The translations under genes were made by a program, and so were the position numbers. This document shows positions 61,386 to 64,000 of a DNA stretch of 64,000 nt, piece after piece. The stretch is from Fremontodendron californicum (Eukaryota; Streptophyta; Magnoliopsida; Malvales; Malvaceae). The DNA lies in assembly GCA_030761205.1 (NCBI GenBank), contig JAULJL010000015.1, forward strand, positions 15,443,501 through 15,507,500. Reading direction: 5' to 3'. Within the stretch, counting starts at the first letter, position 1. Each line of letters begins with the position of its first letter. The notes beneath the pieces were generated by a model. The model saw nothing but the letters and a program-made list of their open reading frames with translations. It did no database searches and was not told the DNA's origin.

Positions 61386-61655
61386 CCATTTGAAGATTCA
61401 AGTTTTCAAAAATCAACGCCAAAAAAATTCATCAATAACCAGAAGATCAACCCAGAAACAAGCATGGGTCAATCAATAAAGGAAACACATTTTAGATTAT
61501 CCCAAATGAAAGCAAAAAGAAAATAAAAAACGACTTTAAATCACAGAATTTGATCCAAAACATGTCTGGACTGAAAAAATGAAAAATACTGAATTTAGAT
61601 AAATCCCAAAAGAAACGATTAAAACATCTTAAACTTACTTTTTAAAAAAAGTTAC
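61021..61655 (-). other. Leader intron of the RING gene
   Basis: The minus strand shows the donor TCAAG/GTAACTT at 61655 and an acceptor TTTTCTTTTACAG ending at 61021. The first leader exon would be about 61656-61740 and the second 60773-61020. An AT microsatellite (61354-61384) lies within. Confidence 0.5.
61354..61384. repeat. AT microsatellite in RING leader intron
   Basis: About fifteen AT units. Confidence 0.9.
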
Positions 61656-61656
61656 C

Positions 61657-63234
61657 TTGATGAAAATTGAGCTGAGAGAAGTGATAAGAGAGAGTTTTTA
61701 TTGGGTTTAGGGGGAAAAGAGAAGGAGAGGGACAGGCAACCTAAAAGAGCTCCGAATTTTGGGAAAATATAAACTTTAAACAAAAAAAAGTTTTGGGGAA
61801 ATATAAACTTAAAAAAAGGTTTAGTTTTGTCATTTGTGTTTGGAAGTTTTATTCGGCGAAAAAAGTTAAGAAAGCGCGGAAATAAAAGATGATTCTTTTC
61901 TTCCCTTTTTCTCTTTGTTTTGTTGGTGGTAGTGAAGGATGGTAATTAGTAGGTAGATGTGTCAATGTAAAAGGTTAATAAGTGGTTAGTGATACTTATT
62001 AATATAATATACGTTAAAAAATATTATTAATGTATTATTTATTTTAAATTTAATAAAAATAATATATTAAATATAAATAAATAAATAAGGATATGATTAA
62101 CGAGTGTTTATAGATACTAATTAAAAACTATTTAATTATTTTTTTTAAAAAAAATTACATTTAATATATTACTTTTATTAAATTCAAAAAATAATACATT
62201 AATTACATTTTTGTTTCTATAAATATCACCTAACTTGTGTCACTTTTTATATATATGCATGTTGTATTTTATATTTTTCCTGTGTTAATGGTATAAATAT
62301 AAATAAAATATAAATTATTAAATGTGAATACAATATATGTATTAAATATATCATGTTTAAACGTGTCGTATCATATTTATCATACTGTTTTCGTATTTAT
62401 CAAATATGTTATATTCGTATCATATTTTCGTATTATATCTAAAATTATTAGATTGAATAGTAAGCGGTGAAATCCTCCAAAATTGCAAATACTTCATTAT
62501 AAAATAATTTTTTAATGCAAAAATGTTTCTCTTTTATTTTATAGTACAAATTTCAAATTTTTATTATTTTTGTTAGAAAACTATTTTTATATAAAGTCAA
62601 AGTAAATTCATTTATAAAATTAAAAAACTCTATCTATGTTTTTTGAGATAAAATTTCTTTTTATTATATATTATTTGCTTTTAATTTAAAAAGTATAAAA
62701 AAAATTATTAAAAGTCTTGTAGTTGTATTAATTTATGTTTGAATTTCATAGTACATAAATAACTATTAAAATCAAATAGTTCTCAAATATGTTGTATATT
62801 ATTACCAACTTTTAATAGGATATGTCATAATTAAAATTAAAATTCAAAGGGTATTTGTTTTATGCTAATGTCAATGTAAAACGAAATAAAAAAGGGAAAC
62901 TTAAATCAGCATATAAATGAAAATTTTTCTATTTAAAATTGGATTAAAATAACAAAATGAATAGGTTCAAAAGCTTTTCCATAACCATAAAGATAAGAAA
63001 GACTGGTTTGGTAATTTGTGTGTGAAATTGTTAAAAGAATCACGCAATCCATTAATTAATGTGTGAATTTAGAATGGGAAATGGTGGACTGACTTGTTAA
63101 ACGAATCTTGCAATGCAATTTGGAAAATTTTGTTACCTTTAATATATTGTTATAATATTGATTTTGTATTTTGATATTTTCTTATGATAAAAAGAAGAGA
63201 GAGAGAGTGAGTACCGGAGAGAATTTTGGATTTG
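61657..63234. other. RING gene promoter side and AT-rich flank, no gene seen
   Basis: About 61656-62000 should contain the first leader exon (GAGA-rich on the plus strand, AGAGAGAGT near 61688) and promoter. The remainder is strongly AT-rich with fragments of the CGTATCATATT repeat (62355-62440). No protein-like frame. Confidence 0.55.
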
Positions 63235-63480
63235 ACAATTCGTGTAATCATATCATATTCATATATTTTATCGTGTCATAATTATATTTAAAATATTTTA
63301 TATTTATATAAATTTTGATACGTTAATAATTCGTATTATATACATTTTGAGATATTCGTGTATTCATATCTTGTTCGTGTTATTTTTTTGTGTAATATCG
63401 TATTTTGTATCGTGCGTTAGTTATTTTTTCTGTGTCGTGTTCGTATCATGTCTAATATTATCGGGTTTTGCAACAATTGT
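63235..63480. repeat. CGTGTTCGTGT-type dispersed repeat, third copy
   Basis: ATAAATTTTGATACGTTAAT, GTGTATTCATATCTTGTTCG and GTGTCGTGTTCGTATCATGT follow the order seen at 41896-42440. Confidence 0.6.
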
Positions 63481-63510
63481 TCATTGGCCGGTGTCATTCT
63501 CTTCTAAAAA

Positions 63511-63660
63511 TTAGACTTGAGATCAAGTTATCATCATGTGAGAATGCATGAAACAAACGTTCATAAAATAACTTTCAAAACAAATGAGGATCACTAGGAG
63601 TTTTTAGTCATGCCTTTTGGTTTGACTAATACCCTCTCCACATTACAAAATTTGATGAAC
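63511..63660 (+). pseudogene. Ty3-gypsy reverse transcriptase scrap (about 50 codons)
   Basis: One frame reads LDLRSSYHHVRM, then KITFKTNEDH, a stop, EFLVMPFGLTNTLSTLQNL and MN. These are conserved reverse transcriptase blocks around the MPFGLTN motif. Nothing else of the element is seen on either side, so it is a captured or highly eroded fragment. Confidence 0.85.
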
Positions 63661-63674
63661 AACAGCTTCAACTA

Positions 63675-64000
63675 GACCTACTCACGGTCGGGCAATCCGT
63701 CGGACTTGACAGATCCGATTCGTATTGGATCGAGTCTGGATAAGAATTTTTTGATCCGGACCGATCCAGCACGGCTCGAAACAGTGTTTTAGATATTAAA
63801 ATAATATTATTTAATTTAATTTTAATTATAAAAATAAAAATAAAAATAAAAAAATATTAATAAAAAAAGATTTTTTATTTTTTTAAATATGATAAACAAT
63901 ACTCACGATCCGTGGGCCGATTGGATCTGTCCAGAGCCGAATCTAAGCAAGAATGTTGAAAACTTTTTGGGCTTTGACCCGGCCCGACGAAGGAGCACCT
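63675..64000. repeat. Dispersed repeat with GC-rich ends, cut by window end
   Basis: ACTCACGGTCGGGCAATCCG and GATCCGGACCGATCC at the left, an AT-rich core, then GATCCGTGGGCCGATTGG and GACCCGGCCCGACG at the right. Same layout as 18806-19095. Confidence 0.45.

Overview
The window is nuclear DNA of a flowering plant, most likely a eudicot. It is AT-rich, its genes are split by GT-AG introns, it is full of plant LTR retrotransposons, a LINE and MITE-like repeats, and its three intact genes belong to plant families. The species cannot be named from the sequence alone. No bacterial or phage-type system was seen.

Layout. Positions 1-17181 are a stack of nested LTR retrotransposons. A degraded Ty1-copia element (pol 14522-16404, 3' LTR 16501-17181) is broken by a minus-strand very-long-LTR element (Ogre/Tat-like, LTR 11230-14521). 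That LTR is broken by a minus-strand Ty3-gypsy element (5' LTR 8847-11229, initiator-Met primer site, gag fragment). The gag is in turn broken by a plus-strand very-long-LTR element (tandem-repeat-rich 3' end 1-2571, LTR 2572-7842). Positions 17182-25485 are AT-rich intergenic DNA with small repeats.

The genic part starts at 25601. A complete AP1/FRUITFULL-type MADS-box gene (8 coding exons, 247 aa, plus strand, 25601-47061) ends in the FUL-type tail PPWMLRH. Its first intron is about 17 kb and has swallowed a 3'-truncated copia element (itself hit by a hAT-type element with an 8-bp target duplication), a palindromic foldback element, a sense-oriented LINE and several MITEs. Converging on it is a minus-strand RCC1-repeat protein gene (8 coding exons, 475 aa, 49400-53936). 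Behind that, also on the minus strand, is a RING-H2 E3 ubiquitin ligase gene with a lipid-anchor-like N terminus (4 coding exons, 221 aa, 56591-60772). The RCC1 and RING genes each appear to have an intron in the 5' leader. Positions 61657-64000 are AT-rich with repeat fragments, including a 150-bp scrap of gypsy reverse transcriptase.

The three genes are not a pathway, but their order matters. From memory, RING and RCC1 homologues lie next to SEPALLATA2 in Arabidopsis (At3g02290, At3g02300, At3g02310), so this looks like an old RING-RCC1-MADS block that keeps the FUL-type member here. The most distinctive observations are the transposon-swollen FUL-like intron, the conserved block, the four-layer retrotransposon nest, and two MITE families seeded through introns of the MADS and RING genes.
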